Of a DNA stretch of 14,090 nt, positions 6,542 to 14,090 are shown piece after piece (positions within the stretch are counted from its first letter, which is position 1; every line of letters starts with the position of its first letter). The stretch is from an uncultured Actinomycetes bacterium (GTDB taxonomy: Bacteria; Actinomycetota; Actinomycetes; Nanopelagicales; Nanopelagicaceae): NCBI GenBank assembly GCA_903922745.1, contig CAIXVA010000094.1:1-14090 (forward strand), written 5' to 3'. The position numbers and the translations under genes were made by a program. Below the pieces are notes generated by a model. The model did not search any database and was not told the DNA's origin. It saw only the letters and a list, made by a program, of their open reading frames with translations.

Positions 6542-8913
6542 CAACGCCCGCTGAACGTTACGCAGCGGCAAAATTGCGAGGTCAGCATCCAATCACGACT
6601 GATTTTTTGCTCACCTTTGAATTTGAATTTGATCCATTCCAAGTAGCCGCCTGTCACGCTGTAGAGGAGGGCAAAGGTGTTTTAGTAGCTGCGCCTACCG
6701 GAGCGGGCAAAACTGTTGTTGGTGAATTTGCGGCTTACTACGCCTTGCAAGCTGGAAGAAAGTGTTTTTATACCACCCCAATAAAAGCACTTTCTAATCA
6801 GAAGTATGCCGAGTTCGTTGCTAAATTCGGAGAAGATCGAGTTGGTTTGCTTACTGGGGACACCAGCATCAACGGTGATGCGGAAATTCTTGTGATGACA
6901 ACTGAAGTTCTGCGTAACATGTTGTACGCAGGCTCAAACACCTTAACAAATCTTGGGTGCGTCGTTATGGACGAGGTTCATTACCTGGCAGATAAGTTCC
7001 GTGGCGCAGTATGGGAAGAAGTACTTATTCATTTGATGGAGAGCGTTCAGGTGATTTCGCTGTCGGCCACTGTTTCTAATGCTGAAGAATTCGGTGAGTG
7101 GCTCGGTGAGGTCCGGGGCGAGACTGAAGTAATAGTCAGTGAAATCCGACCGATTCCACTTTTTCAGCATGTGTTAATTGGCAATCGATTGCTCGATCTT
7201 TTCGATGCACCAGGACGAGTCAATCCCGAAGTATTGAGCCGTGAACGGGAAATGACTAGACGTGCTTCACTCGGCAGAAATCGCAGGGGACGATTTGCCG
7301 AACCTAGTGATCGACTTTCACGTGCAGACATAATCGAAAAATTGCAAGGTGAAAGCCTTTTGCCCGCCATTACTTTTATCTTCTCGCGTATCGGTTGCGA
7401 TGCTGCTGTTAAGCAATGTTTGCACGCTGGATTGCGCCTGACTTCACCGGAGGAACGGGAAGAGATCAAGCGCACTGCACTTCGGTATACACAAAATATT
7501 GCCGAAGAAGATCTTGAAGTTCTGAACTTTAAGGAATGGTTGACCGCTCTAGAGCGCGGTATCGCCGCTCACCACGCGGGTTTACTGCCAAGTTTTAAAG
7601 GGGCTGTAGAGGACCTTTTCCAACGTGGATTAGTAAAAGCGGTTTTTGCTACTGAAACATTGGCGCTTGGTATCAACATGCCAGCTCGCACCGTTGTTTT
7701 GGAAAAACTTATTAAATTCAATGGTGAGGCACATGTGCCAATTACACCGGGGGAGTACACGCAATTAACTGGTCGAGCTGGTCGTCGTGGAATCGACATC
7801 GAAGGTAATGCAGTAATTCAGTGGTCACCCACTGTTGATTCTGCATCGGCTGCAGGCTTAGCATCGACCCGAACGTATCCATTGCGGTCATCATTTTCAC
7901 CGTCGTACAACATGTCAATCAATCTGATTGCACAGTTCGGCCGTGAACGTGCGCGTAGATCACTTGAATCTTCATTTGCGCAATTTCAAGCCGATCGAGC
8001 TGTCGTCGGACTAACACGTCAAATTCGCAAGAATGAATCTGCAATCGAAGAACTGATTCGCGAATCAACATGTCATTTAGGAGATTTCGCAGAATACGCA
8101 CGATTACGACGTTCAATTAAGGAAGTTGAAGTTCTATTGAGTCGTAGAGATCAGCGAAAGACTTTTGATAACAGGCAACGTGGACACATGGAAGGCGAGT
8201 TAGCGGATTTACGTAAGGCAATGAAGAATCATCCTTCGCACGGATGTGCCGAGCGTGAAGATCATGCGCGACTAGCAGAACGTGCCGGCCGACTAACGCG
8301 CGAAAATGATGGACTAACGGTTCGAGTCGAAAGCAGGACACATGTTATTGCGAAAACATTCGATCAAATCTGCCGTGTTTTGGACCATCTGAAATATATC
8401 GAAGGGGAAAAACCAACCGCACAAGGAAAGATATTGACCAAAATTTACGCAGAAGCCGATCTCTTGTTGACCGAATCGATTCGTCGTGGGCTGCTAGATG
8501 ACCTCAATGCGACCGAATTGTTATCCGTCGTATCCTGCGTAATTTTCGAATCACGGTCCGCCGAAAATCTTGCTCCCAAAATGCCGAGCCAAAAAGTGCA
8601 ATCAACGATTACTGAAATGATTTCCTTATGGGCTGCGCTAGAGGAGATTGAAAGTAATTTTGGTGTGAAAACGCAGCGCGAGCCAGATGCTGGCTTCTGC
8701 TTTATTTCATATAAATGGGCGAGTGGTAACTCACTCAATAGCGTTCTCAAGGGAACGGATATGTCGGTAGGAGATTTTGTGCGTTCCACAAAGCAGTTGA
8801 TCGATCTGCTCAATCAAATCGCTGGTGCAAGCGATAAATTACGTCCTGTTTGTAAAGATGCGGTCAAGCGAATCGACCGAGGTGTTGTTGCGTACTTAAT
8901 GGGGGAAATATGA
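6538..8913 (+). CDS. helY: DEAD/DEAH-box superfamily 2 helicase, Ski2/Mtr4-like HelY
   Basis: A 791-residue Ski2-like helicase. Motifs in order: Q-like FDPFQ (31-35), Walker A APTGAGKT (52-59), Ia PIKALSNQ (81-88), VGLLTGD, motif II DEVH (135-138), motif III SAT (166-168), motif IV TFIFSR, the HHAGLLP block, motif V ATETLALGINMPAR, and motif VI QLTGRAGRRG (GRAGRRG about 412-418). The C-terminal third is helical and charged and ends in a DSHCT-like domain. Actinobacterial HelY proteins are proposed RNA (or DNA) helicases; the substrate is not proven by sequence. Mycobacterial homologues are longer (about 900 residues), so this version is compact. The frame is open upstream to 6505, but ATG 6538 gives the family N-terminus (MTTPAERYAAAK) and a 4-base ATGA overlap with the lipid kinase. 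Confidence 0.93.
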   Translation: MTTPAERYAAAKLRGQHPITTDFLLTFEFEFDPFQVAACHAVEEGKGVLVAAPTGAGKTVVGEFAAYYALQAGRKCFYTTPIKALSNQKYAEFVAKFGEDRVGLLTGDTSINGDAEILVMTTEVLRNMLYAGSNTLTNLGCVVMDEVHYLADKFRGAVWEEVLIHLMESVQVISLSATVSNAEEFGEWLGEVRGETEVIVSEIRPIPLFQHVLIGNRLLDLFDAPGRVNPEVLSREREMTRRASLGRNRRGRFAEPSDRLSRADIIEKLQGESLLPAITFIFSRIGCDAAVKQCLHAGLRLTSPEEREEIKRTALRYTQNIAEEDLEVLNFKEWLTALERGIAAHHAGLLPSFKGAVEDLFQRGLVKAVFATETLALGINMPARTVVLEKLIKFNGEAHVPITPGEYTQLTGRAGRRGIDIEGNAVIQWSPTVDSASAAGLASTRTYPLRSSFSPSYNMSINLIAQFGRERARRSLESSFAQFQADRAVVGLTRQIRKNESAIEELIRESTCHLGDFAEYARLRRSIKEVEVLLSRRDQRKTFDNRQRGHMEGELADLRKAMKNHPSHGCAEREDHARLAERAGRLTRENDGLTVRVESRTHVIAKTFDQICRVLDHLKYIEGEKPTAQGKILTKIYAEADLLLTESIRRGLLDDLNATELLSVVSCVIFESRSAENLAPKMPSQKVQSTITEMISLWAALEEIESNFGVKTQREPDAGFCFISYKWASGNSLNSVLKGTDMSVGDFVRSTKQLIDLLNQIAGASDKLRPVCKDAVKRIDRGVVAYLMGEI

Positions 8914-9812
8914 CATTGATGTTGTTAGATAGCGCCTCGCTTTGGTATCGGGCTTACTACGGAATGCCGGACACATTATTAGCACCTGATGGAACATCCG
9001 TTAATGCGATACGCGGATATTTAGATATGACTGCCAGATTGATGACTGTTTATAAGCCAAACCGTTTGGTTGCATGTCTTGATGGAGATTGGCGCCCTAG
9101 TTGGCGAGTCGATATTTTCCCAGCATACAAAGCAAATCGTCTTGAGGAAGAAGGGGATGAGGAAGAAGAGCCAGAAACGCTCACACCACAAATCCCTATC
9201 CTTCTTGATCTACTTGATTTATTCGGAATACCTGTCGTTGGCGTTGATGATTACGAAGCCGATGATGTAATGGCAACCTACGCTGAGATTGAAAAGGGCC
9301 CTATAAGAATTGTCACTGGCGATCGTGATCTATTCCAAATGGTCGATGACAAGCGAGACATCAAAGTTGTCTACTTGGCAAAGGGAATATCGCAACATGA
9401 TTTAGTGGACATCAGATACGTTTCAGAAAAATATGCGATTCCTGGTGATCGTTATGATCTTTTTGCGATGTTTCGTGGGGACCCTTCAGATGGATTACCT
9501 GGTGTCAAGGGGATTGGTGAAAAAGGAGCAGCGGTGATCGCAAACAATTTTGCGACAGTGGAGGATGCCCTACAGGCTGCCCACTCTGCTCATGATTCTT
9601 TGCCACCAGCTCTTGCGAAAAAAATTATTGCAGGTGCTGACTATTTAAAGATTGCACCGAAGTTGGTACGGGTAGCTCGTGATGCACCTTTGCCTAAAGT
9701 TGCTCTAGCAATTCCTAAGGCACCAAATGACCTTTCCGAAATTTATCAATTTAAAGAGCGTTACGCATTAGGCGCCAGTGTTGATCGGTTGATCAGCGCT
9801 CTAGGTTGGTAA
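8910..9812 (+). CDS. 5'-3' exonuclease (FEN/PolI 5'-nuclease domain)
   Basis: A 300-residue stand-alone 5'-nuclease, equivalent to the N-terminal domain of DNA polymerase I without the polymerase. Metal-binding acids and signatures are visible: Asp7 in LLDSAS, Asp58 in CLDGDWRP, the PAYKANR helix (71-77), the DDYEADD cluster (113-119), TGDRDLFQ (136-143), and DPSDGLPGVKGIGEKGA (191-207), which includes the helix-hairpin-helix element that grips duplex DNA. The acidic run EEEGDEEEEPET (79-90) sits in the flexible arch region. Such enzymes remove 5' flaps or RNA primers. The ATG lies in an ATGA overlap with helY and is preceded by a G-rich ribosome-binding site (8901-8906). The helY-nuclease pairing is conserved in actinobacteria. 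Confidence 0.93.
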   Translation: MTLMLLDSASLWYRAYYGMPDTLLAPDGTSVNAIRGYLDMTARLMTVYKPNRLVACLDGDWRPSWRVDIFPAYKANRLEEEGDEEEEPETLTPQIPILLDLLDLFGIPVVGVDDYEADDVMATYAEIEKGPIRIVTGDRDLFQMVDDKRDIKVVYLAKGISQHDLVDIRYVSEKYAIPGDRYDLFAMFRGDPSDGLPGVKGIGEKGAAVIANNFATVEDALQAAHSAHDSLPPALAKKIIAGADYLKIAPKLVRVARDAPLPKVALAIPKAPNDLSEIYQFKERYALGASVDRLISALGW

Positions 9813-9819
9813 GAAGTCG

Positions 9820-11193
9820 TTGGTAAATCTTCTTCTTTCTTGCTTAGCAGGATTGCTGTTAAGTGGCGCATTTGAACCCATAGGGAAGTGGTGGCTAGCT
9901 CCTATCGGCATTCTTGTTCATATGTACGCAATTGGCCGCACTGATCGCAAAATGTCATCGGCATTCCTCTTTGCACTAACTTTTAACGCTTTGTTGTTGC
10001 ATTGGACAAGCACTTACGTAGGTTCGACCCCGTGGATTATTCTGTCAATTGGTTTATCAGTTTTGTATATACCTTTGGCACTAATTGGCCCTTGGGGGAT
10101 TGCTGCATACCCCTTAATCTTTGTCATCCTTGAAGAGATCCGAAATCGATTTCCATTTGGAGGCTTTGGGTGGGCCAGGATCGCCTATTCTCAAGCAGAT
10201 GCTCCGTATTCGTTGATGGCTGCTCGAGGGGGAGCCATATCTCTTACTGCGATAACACTTCTAATCGCCGGCTTTGCATTTCATATTTTAAACAAACAAA
10301 TTGATTTTCTTTATCTTGTGCCGCTTTTAGTATTACTGATTCCAATCAATGTTATGACAACGAATCAAACATCTGTTCTTATGATCCAGGGAAATGTTCC
10401 ACAATTGGGTTTGGATTTCAACGCAAGAGCGCAACAAGTTTTCAATAATCATCTAAATCAAACAAGAATTGCTTTAGCCGACAAACCGAAAGTTGATTTC
10501 ATCGTTTGGCCAGAAAATGCAGTAGATGTTGATCCGTTTACTAACAAGGATGTTTTTGATCAATTACAAACCTTTGATCAGCCATTAATCGTTGGTGCAA
10601 TAGTTGGAAAAGGCGACAAACTACATAACACCTCAATATTATGGGGTGAAAAAACGCAAGAAGTTTATGTTAAGCAGCACCTAACGCCATTTGGTGAGTA
10701 CATTCCACTTCGCTCTATAGCTAAGGAAATCTCACCCTTGGTCAACCAAGTTGATGATTTTTCACCTGGAAATAGACAGAAAATCTTCACAATCGGTCAA
10801 GCAAGGATCGCGCCAGTAATATGTTTCGAACTACTTGACGATGAAATCCTCACACAAGCAGCCTTAAACTCGAATCTCTTGGTCGTTCAAACCAATAGTG
10901 CAACCTTTGGTACATCAGCAGAAAGTGCCCAGCAATTGTCGATTTCTAGGATCCGAGCCATCGAACATTCTCGAAATATCGTTTCTGTGTCGACAACAGG
11001 AATTTCAGCAATTATCGATTTCAAAGGAAAAATTTTGAATCAAACGACAATGGGAACTGCTGACCATATATCTGCGACTGTGGGGCTAATTGAGCAGAGT
11101 TCACCGCGGGATCGTTATGGGGATTGGGCAGGGATTTTCACGCTTATGTGGCTGTTGGTCATAGCTCGTCGAGCGTATGCCTTACGCCGATAA
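9820..11193 (+). CDS. lnt: Apolipoprotein N-acyltransferase Lnt
   Basis: A 457-residue membrane enzyme with several N-terminal transmembrane helices (about 2-185), a periplasmic nitrilase-type domain (about 190-425) and a final membrane helix (about 435-450). The nitrilase triad is visible: Glu232 in VWPENAVD, Lys285 in VKQHLTPFGEYIP, and Cys335 in PVICFELL. Other Lnt traits are GAFEPIGKWWLAPIG near the start and FGGFGWARIAYSQ (113-125). It adds the third acyl chain to the N-terminal Cys of lipoproteins at the outer face of the membrane, after Lgt and LspA. Translation must begin at TTG 9820: the frame has a stop at 9802 and no other start codon before the first membrane helix. The ribosome-binding site (AAGAAG, 9811-9816) is weak and close, so reinitiation from the nuclease gene 7 bases upstream is likely. 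There is no Ppm1-like fusion as in mycobacteria. Confidence 0.92.
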   Translation: MVNLLLSCLAGLLLSGAFEPIGKWWLAPIGILVHMYAIGRTDRKMSSAFLFALTFNALLLHWTSTYVGSTPWIILSIGLSVLYIPLALIGPWGIAAYPLIFVILEEIRNRFPFGGFGWARIAYSQADAPYSLMAARGGAISLTAITLLIAGFAFHILNKQIDFLYLVPLLVLLIPINVMTTNQTSVLMIQGNVPQLGLDFNARAQQVFNNHLNQTRIALADKPKVDFIVWPENAVDVDPFTNKDVFDQLQTFDQPLIVGAIVGKGDKLHNTSILWGEKTQEVYVKQHLTPFGEYIPLRSIAKEISPLVNQVDDFSPGNRQKIFTIGQARIAPVICFELLDDEILTQAALNSNLLVVQTNSATFGTSAESAQQLSISRIRAIEHSRNIVSVSTTGISAIIDFKGKILNQTTMGTADHISATVGLIEQSSPRDRYGDWAGIFTLMWLLVIARRAYALRR

Positions 11194-11213
11194 GTTACAT
11201 TATGTAAAGTAAC
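11194..11213. repeat. AT-rich inverted repeat just after lnt
   Basis: Immediately after the lnt stop, TTACAT-T-ATGTAA (11195-11207) is a perfect palindrome. An alternative GTTAC/GTAAC pairing spans 11194-11213. No T-tract follows on the plus strand, so it is a weak terminator candidate. A protein-binding site or 3'-end stabilising hairpin is also possible. Confidence 0.5.
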
Positions 11214-11215
11214 AC

Positions 11216-11237
11216 AAGAAAAGGCCAACAAGCCCCT
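11216..11237 (-). terminator. Probable intrinsic terminator of gcvP
   Basis: Read on the minus strand, directly after the gcvP stop, GGGGCTTGTTGGCC can fold with a GGC/GCC stem (extended by G-U pairs) around a TTGTTG loop. It is followed by TTTTCTT. The short GC stem plus T-tract fits rho-independent termination, though the stem is weak. Confidence 0.5.
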
Positions 11238-11238
11238 C

Positions 11239-14082
11239 CTATCGATAATCATCCAAAGGTGTGCAGGCACAGACCAAATTGCGGTCTCCATGGGCTCCAT
11301 CAATGCGTCCTACAGGCGGCCAATACTTCATGCGTGAACCAATTGATTCGCCGGCTATTAGACCATCCAGAACAACTGGGTATCCGCCCTTCTCACGGCT
11401 GTACTCCCGCTCCCATTGGCTTGTCACCACAGAAAGGGCTGTATGAGGCGCATGGCGCAATGCTGAGCCTTCGATACTCACCGTGCCATCTATGACTTCT
11501 TGGATCTCAGCTCTAATCGAAATCATCGCGTCAATAAAACGGTGAATCTCTCTGATGTCCTCTGATTCAGTAGGTTCAATCATCAAGGTACCTGCAACAG
11601 GAAATGACATCGTTGGAGCGTGGAATCCATAATCCATCAATCGCTTTGCGATGTCATCAACTGAGACACCCGAATCCTTAGTCAACCCACGAATATCAAG
11701 GATGCATTCATGTGCAACGCGGCCATTAGAACCGGTATATAAAACTGGATAAGAATCTTGCAGTCTGGCTGCCATGTAATTGGCCGACAAGATCGCTACC
11801 TGAGTTGAGTGAGTTAACCCTTCTCCCCCTAGTAATCGAATATACGCCCAAGAAATAGGAAGGATGCTGGCAGAACCAAATGGCGCACCAGAAATTGGTC
11901 CAGGTCCAGTTGATGGTCCAGCTGTTAGATCCATTGGATGGTTAGGCAAGAACGGTGCGAGGTGAGCACGCGCAATAACTGGACCCACTCCAGGTCCTCC
12001 TCCACCGTGTGGAATCGCAAAAGTCTTGTGCAGGTTTAAGTGCGAAACATCAGCACCAAATTTTCCAGGTTGTGCAACACCAACAAGAGCGTTCAAGTTC
12101 GCACCATCGACATAGACCTGACCACCTGCATCATGGATCAGTCCACAAATCTCAGAAACCGCTATCTCAAATACACCGTGTGTTGATGGATAAGTGATCA
12201 TTAAAGCGGCAAGTGCGCCCGAGTGTTCAGCAATCTTTGCCTTGATATCTTCTACCGAAACATTGCCGTTCTCGTCACAATCAATTACAACCACTTTCAT
12301 TCCAGCCATAACAGCTGAAGCCGCGTTAGTACCGTGCGCACTAGATGGAATCAGGCAAATATTTCTACTCTGATCGCCGCGTGAATCATGGTAGTTACGA
12401 ATGGCCAGAAGACCTGCAAACTCTCCCTGACTGCCAGCATTTGGCTGAAGAGAAACCGCATCGTAACCAGTGATGGCCACTAGCCAATCAGAAAGCTGCT
12501 GGATCAATTTGCGAGTACCGATGTTTTGCTCAGCGGGTGCAAATGGGTGAAGGGAAGAAAATTCTGGCCAGGTAACCGCTTCCATCTCAGTTACAGAGTT
12601 CAATTTCATTGTGCATGAGCCCAAAGGAATCATTGTGCGATCTAGTGCTAAATCTTTATCGGCCAAATTACGTAGGTAGCGCATCATCGCGGTTTCACTG
12701 TGGTTGGTGTTAAAGACCGGGTGGGTTAAGTACTTGCTTGTGCGCAGGAACTTTGCAGGGATCTTCTCCCCCGGCACATCCTTGACATCTAAAATTGAAA
12801 GAACATCGGCAAAAAGTTCTTCAGTCGTTTGTTCATCAAATGAAATGCGCAGTTCAGTTGCGCTAACTTTTCTGAAGTTAATGGCCTTCGCCTCGGCCTT
12901 TGCATGAATTGCATCCGCGTTCGGAACCACAACATGAACCGTGTCAAAAACAACATCGTCTCTTTTGTTAGTTGCTGCATGAAGACGTGCTGCAAAACCA
13001 TTTACACGTTGTGCAATCTCTTTCAGGCCAACTGGTCCATGCCACATTGCATAGAACGCACTCATGTTTGCTAACAAAACCTGAGCGGTGCAAATGTTTG
13101 ATGTTGCCTTGTCTCGGCGAATATGTTGCTCGCGAGTTTGCAGCGCTAAACGAAACGCCGGCTTTCCTGTTGAATCGATACTTTGACCAACAAGTCTTCC
13201 TGGCATGGAACGTTCTAATCCCGTGCGTACCGCCAAGAATCCAGCGTGCGGTCCACCAAATCCCATTGGTACTCCGAAGCGCTGAGCAGTACCAACGGCA
13301 ATATCTGCGCCCCACTCCCCCGGAGCTTTGAGCAACGTTAACGCTAGAAGATCTGTTGCTGCGATAACTAATGCATCCCGAGAATGCGCATAATTTGCAA
13401 AGGCAGAGTAATCAATGACAGTTCCTGTTGTATCTGGGTACTGCAAAAGCGCACCAAAAAATTCACCGTCGTAGCCATCGCGCACAACATGACCAGAATC
13501 AATTTCAACCACCTTGATTCCCAGCGGTTTTGCTCGGGTTATGACAACAGCTTTTGTCTGTGGGTGCACATGTTCTTCAATCAAAAACACAGCGTCATCG
13601 CTTAACTTTGAGGCACGCCGAGCAAGTGTCATCGCTTCAGCTGCCGCAGTACTTTCATCGAGCATCGACGCGTTAGAAATATTTAATGCAGTTAACTCAC
13701 AGACCATCGTTTGGAAAGCAAACAACGCTTCTAATCGGCCTTGAGAGATCTCTGGTTGGTACGGCGTATATGCGGTGTACCAGGATGGGTTTTCCAACAC
13801 ATTTCTTTTGATAACAGGTGGAACGATTGTTCCGTAATAGCCAGTACCGATCAAAGATGAGAAAACTTTGTTTTCAGAGGCTATGGATCGCAACTCAGCG
13901 ATAACTTCAACCTCGCTCTTGCCGTTATCTAATGCTCCTTCGATGACACCCTTGATCGCAATGTTTGCCGGAACGACATCTTTTATAAAGGAATCTAAAT
14001 CGGTGTACCCCAGCGCATCCAACATGGTGGTCTCATCATGTGAGGTTGGTCCAATATGACGATCCTCAAACGAACGACTCAT
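11239..14082 (-). CDS. gcvP: Glycine dehydrogenase (decarboxylating), glycine cleavage P-protein
   Basis: A 947-residue P-protein of the fused alpha-beta type (about 950 residues is normal). It decarboxylates glycine with pyridoxal phosphate and passes the aminomethyl group to the lipoyl arm of GcvH, feeding one-carbon units to tetrahydrofolate. The N-terminus [13 protein letters not shown] is typical. The first half holds [20 protein letters not shown] and [12 protein letters not shown], and [13 protein letters not shown] is visible. The second half holds the [10 protein letters not shown] and [12 protein letters not shown] blocks and the PLP lysine in [17 protein letters not shown] (Lys686), with the glycine-rich loop next to it. 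The start is ATG at 14082, 8 bases from the edge, so its ribosome-binding site and any upstream gcvH/gcvT cannot be judged. It faces lnt across a 45-base gap. Confidence 0.97.
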   Translation of the reverse strand: MSRSFEDRHIGPTSHDETTMLDALGYTDLDSFIKDVVPANIAIKGVIEGALDNGKSEVEVIAELRSIASENKVFSSLIGTGYYGTIVPPVIKRNVLENPSWYTAYTPYQPEISQGRLEALFAFQTMVCELTALNISNASMLDESTAAAEAMTLARRASKLSDDAVFLIEEHVHPQTKAVVITRAKPLGIKVVEIDSGHVVRDGYDGEFFGALLQYPDTTGTVIDYSAFANYAHSRDALVIAATDLLALTLLKAPGEWGADIAVGTAQRFGVPMGFGGPHAGFLAVRTGLERSMPGRLVGQSIDSTGKPAFRLALQTREQHIRRDKATSNICTAQVLLANMSAFYAMWHGPVGLKEIAQRVNGFAARLHAATNKRDDVVFDTVHVVVPNADAIHAKAEAKAINFRKVSATELRISFDEQTTEELFADVLSILDVKDVPGEKIPAKFLRTSKYLTHPVFNTNHSETAMMRYLRNLADKDLALDRTMIPLGSCTMKLNSVTEMEAVTWPEFSSLHPFAPAEQNIGTRKLIQQLSDWLVAITGYDAVSLQPNAGSQGEFAGLLAIRNYHDSRGDQSRNICLIPSSAHGTNAASAVMAGMKVVVIDCDENGNVSVEDIKAKIAEHSGALAALMITYPSTHGVFEIAVSEICGLIHDAGGQVYVDGANLNALVGVAQPGKFGADVSHLNLHKTFAIPHGGGGPGVGPVIARAHLAPFLPNHPMDLTAGPSTGPGPISGAPFGSASILPISWAYIRLLGGEGLTHSTQVAILSANYMAARLQDSYPVLYTGSNGRVAHECILDIRGLTKDSGVSVDDIAKRLMDYGFHAPTMSFPVAGTLMIEPTESEDIREIHRFIDAMISIRAEIQEVIDGTVSIEGSALRHAPHTALSVVTSQWEREYSREKGGYPVVLDGLIAGESIGSRMKYWPPVGRIDGAHGDRNLVCACTPLDDYR

Positions 14083-14090
14083 TGCTAATC

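Noticed and set aside
8763..8780. TGTCGGT resembling the first half of a PafBC-type RecA-NDp promoter element
   Set aside because: It is inside helY, and the required TAnnnT -10 is absent at the expected spacing. No such element was seen in any intergenic gap.
11239..14082. Open frames on the plus strand and in other minus frames across gcvP
   Set aside because: They are shadows of a full-length, strongly conserved P-protein; none resembles a known family or has a good ribosome-binding site.
1..14090. A novel defence, mobile or biosynthetic system
   Set aside because: Every coding region is assignable to a known housekeeping family, there are no direct-repeat arrays, integrases or transposases, and composition looks even across the window.

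Overview
The window is a densely packed stretch of core genome from an actinobacterium. Gene content and order (metH, a RecB-family nuclease, trmI, pafB-pafC, tatA-tatC, a lipid kinase, a HelY-type helicase, a 5'-3' nuclease, lnt, gcvP) match the conserved neighbourhood seen across Actinobacteria, for example around the proteasome/PafBC/Tat locus of mycobacteria. The base composition is unusually low in GC for the phylum (mid-40s percent by eye). Gaps between genes are tiny, genes often overlap, and GTG/TTG starts are used. Together this suggests a genome-streamlined lineage such as the freshwater acI/Nanopelagicales group. That placement is an inference; there is no rRNA or marker here to prove it.

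Layout. Left edge: the last ~132 codons of metH (+), followed after 8 bases by a HAD-family phosphatase (+). Next, a RecB/Cas4-like Fe-S nuclease lies on the minus strand; its stop codon interleaves with that of the HAD gene. It is divergent from trmI across a ~51-base promoter region. From trmI (1894) to lnt (11193) everything is on the plus strand: trmI, pafB (17-base overlap), pafC (8-base overlap), then a 75-base gap with a candidate promoter, tatA, tatC, a DagK-type lipid kinase, helY (ATGA overlap), a 5'-3' nuclease (ATGA overlap) and lnt (7-base gap). lnt converges on gcvP (-) across a 45-base gap that holds a terminator-like hairpin for gcvP and an AT-rich palindrome. gcvP fills the right end, its ATG 8 bases from the edge.

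Functions fall into several housekeeping groups: one-carbon and methionine metabolism (MetH, GcvP); tRNA modification (TrmI); nucleic-acid processing and repair (RecB-like nuclease, PafBC, HelY, 5'-3' nuclease); and envelope biogenesis (TatAC, lipid kinase, Lnt). The most notable point is an absence: in most actinobacteria the Pup-proteasome genes (arc/mpa, dop, pup, prcBA, pafA) lie between trmI and pafB, but here these two genes overlap directly. I found no mobile element, CRISPR array, phage gene, tRNA or rRNA, and no convincing sign of an undescribed system. No stretch over 300 bases lacks a gene; the longest gap is 75 bases.
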